Shown here one piece after another: positions 6,172 to 7,130 of a stretch of DNA of 7,130 nucleotides. Position numbers and translations under genes: made by a program. Location: NCBI GenBank assembly GCA_030705945.1, contig JAUZPS010000247.1:1-7130 (forward strand), written 5' to 3'. Position 1 is the stretch's first letter, and every line of letters starts with the position of its first letter. The notes beneath the pieces are model-generated. The model did no database searches. It was not told the origin of the DNA and saw only the letters and a list, made by a program, of their open reading frames with translations. The DNA comes from Bacillota bacterium (lineage in GTDB: Bacteria; Bacillota; Clostridia; Acetivibrionales; DSM-2933).

Positions 6172-6993
6172 TTAATCATTCTGACCCATATCAATTGGTA
6201 TATTTCCCCTCAAACGCTTTAAGCAATAAAATCCGTTCATAAACAGCGAGAGTAGGGCTCCACCCAATCTAAGATTTAAGAACGATCTAAGTATTCTTTT
6301 AAATGAATATTTAATAGAAAAAGCTTTCTTCCAAATATTCCTATGGTAAAATAATAATTCATCCGCGGTAAAATTAAGCGGCTTGAATGTTACGTTATAC
6401 CCATTATAATACTCCCAACGTCTCTTCTCCAAAATCCTTCCATCATCATGCAGCGTTTCATAAAGCGCGGTTCCTCTATATGGTGTAAGTATGCTTAAAA
6501 ATGGAACATCCACGCCTATCTCATCAAGAATATCCACAAAATTTGCATAACCTTCTCGCGTGTCATGATCAAAACCAGTTATAAGCCCAGCCATGACGCT
6601 TATACCTTTGGAATGAAGTTTATTTATAGCTTTTTTGTAATTTTCAACCTTGTTCTGAAATTTGTTTGCATCCATTAAGGATTCTTTATCAAAAGTTTCT
6701 ATTCCGAAAAACACACCTATACAGCCAGATTTTTTCATTAATTCGAGCAATTCATCATCATTTACAATATCCATACTTGCCTGAGTCAGCCACCATTTCT
6801 TTAATGGGATCATTTTCGTCAATAATTCCTTAATATATGGTCTATCAATTGTTAAATTATCATCCCAAAACCAAACAATTTTTCTTTGCCACCAATGCTT
6901 AAATTTATCGTATTTAATATCCTTAAGCACAGATTCAATAGGCCTCTTTCTAAAGCCTGGAAAAATGAAATCCGAAATTTTTAAGAGGTATTT
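6172..6993 (-). pseudogene. Truncated radical SAM protein, cobalamin-binding/DUF4070-like; N-terminus missing
   Basis: The frame is open from 6993 to the stop at 6172 (273 codons). A GTG at 6930 would give 252 residues, which I use for numbering. It matches the middle and end of a radical SAM enzyme of the B12-binding type: strand and FWDDN at 18-25, GVFFGIET at 72-79, GLITGFDHDT at 115-124, LTPYRGTALYETL at 148-160, and a C-terminal part (WEYYNGYNV onwards) recalling DUF4070. Homology continues upstream of the GTG as FPGFRKRPIESV, the segment that normally follows the cysteine motif. The CxxxCxxC cluster for the 4Fe-4S centre and any cobalamin domain are absent: an in-frame TAA lies at 6994-6996, and none of the three upstream frames shows the motif. 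Members usually exceed 400 residues. Without the cluster it cannot do radical SAM chemistry, so I call it a decayed 5'-deleted gene. Confidence 0.72.
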
Positions 6994-7130
6994 TTAAGAA
7001 AATTAAGCGCTTTTTTGAGTTTACTCCTTGTTTATGTTATACTTTTAGCGGTTTATATTGTAGCTATAAATTTACATTTGCAGCGCATTTATTATTACTT
7101 AGAAAGCTGTAAATTTTTATTGGGAGTGAA
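6965..7130 (+). CDS. Possible N-terminus of a membrane protein, frameshifted and cut by window edge
   Basis: An open + strand frame runs from 6985 to the right edge without an ATG and encodes LRKLSAFLSLLLVYVILLA followed by VYIVAINLHLQRIYYY, one good membrane helix after basic residues. Ten codons in another frame begin at ATG 6965 (MKSEIFKRYF, stop at 6995) and would join it smoothly if the T-run at 6991-6995 had one more T. Together they look like a typical basic start plus first transmembrane helix, as in membrane-bound regulators or sensors. Against this: only a weak GGA lies before the ATG, the DNA is AT-rich, and T-rich codons favour hydrophobic residues. A start at TTG 7015 is another option. 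The family cannot be named. Confidence 0.3.

Overview
The window is AT-rich with strong AGGAGG-type ribosome binding sites, a 44-heptad-class chemoreceptor and an intergenic style typical of low-GC Firmicutes. I infer a motile member of the Clostridia; the sequence does not fix the genus.

Layout, left to right: (1) the 3' part of a tRNA-Ser(CGA) gene on the + strand, cut by the left edge; (2) a strong, probably bidirectional terminator hairpin inside a 66-bp sequence that recurs 5.1 kb away; (3) two large methyl-accepting chemotaxis protein (MCP) genes, both on the - strand, so the right-hand one is transcribed first; (4) a 379-bp gap with the second copy of the 66-bp repeat; (5) an FMN-dependent NADH-azoreductase gene on the - strand; (6) the C-terminal part of a radical SAM protein that has lost its N-terminus and its cysteine cluster; (7) at the right edge, the likely start of a + strand membrane protein gene, apparently frameshifted.

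The two receptors differ strongly. The right-hand one is conventional: a transmembrane helix, an extracellular double-Cache sensor, a second helix, one HAMP domain and a long signalling hairpin of the 44-heptad kind. The left-hand one has two membrane helices with almost no loop between them, so no extracellular sensor, followed by about ten concatenated HAMP-like modules in an exact 135-residue super-repeat and a shorter, Tsr-like 36-heptad hairpin. They are separated by 390 bp holding a terminator and promoter-like sequences, so they are probably separate transcription units. No CheA, CheW or other chemotaxis gene is in view.

The most interesting points are the poly-HAMP receptor without a sensor domain, the MCP pair flanked by direct repeats that begin at the tRNA CCA end, and the apparent junction at about 6960-7000, where the radical SAM gene is broken and an oppositely oriented frame begins. 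No integrase, transposase or CRISPR array was found.
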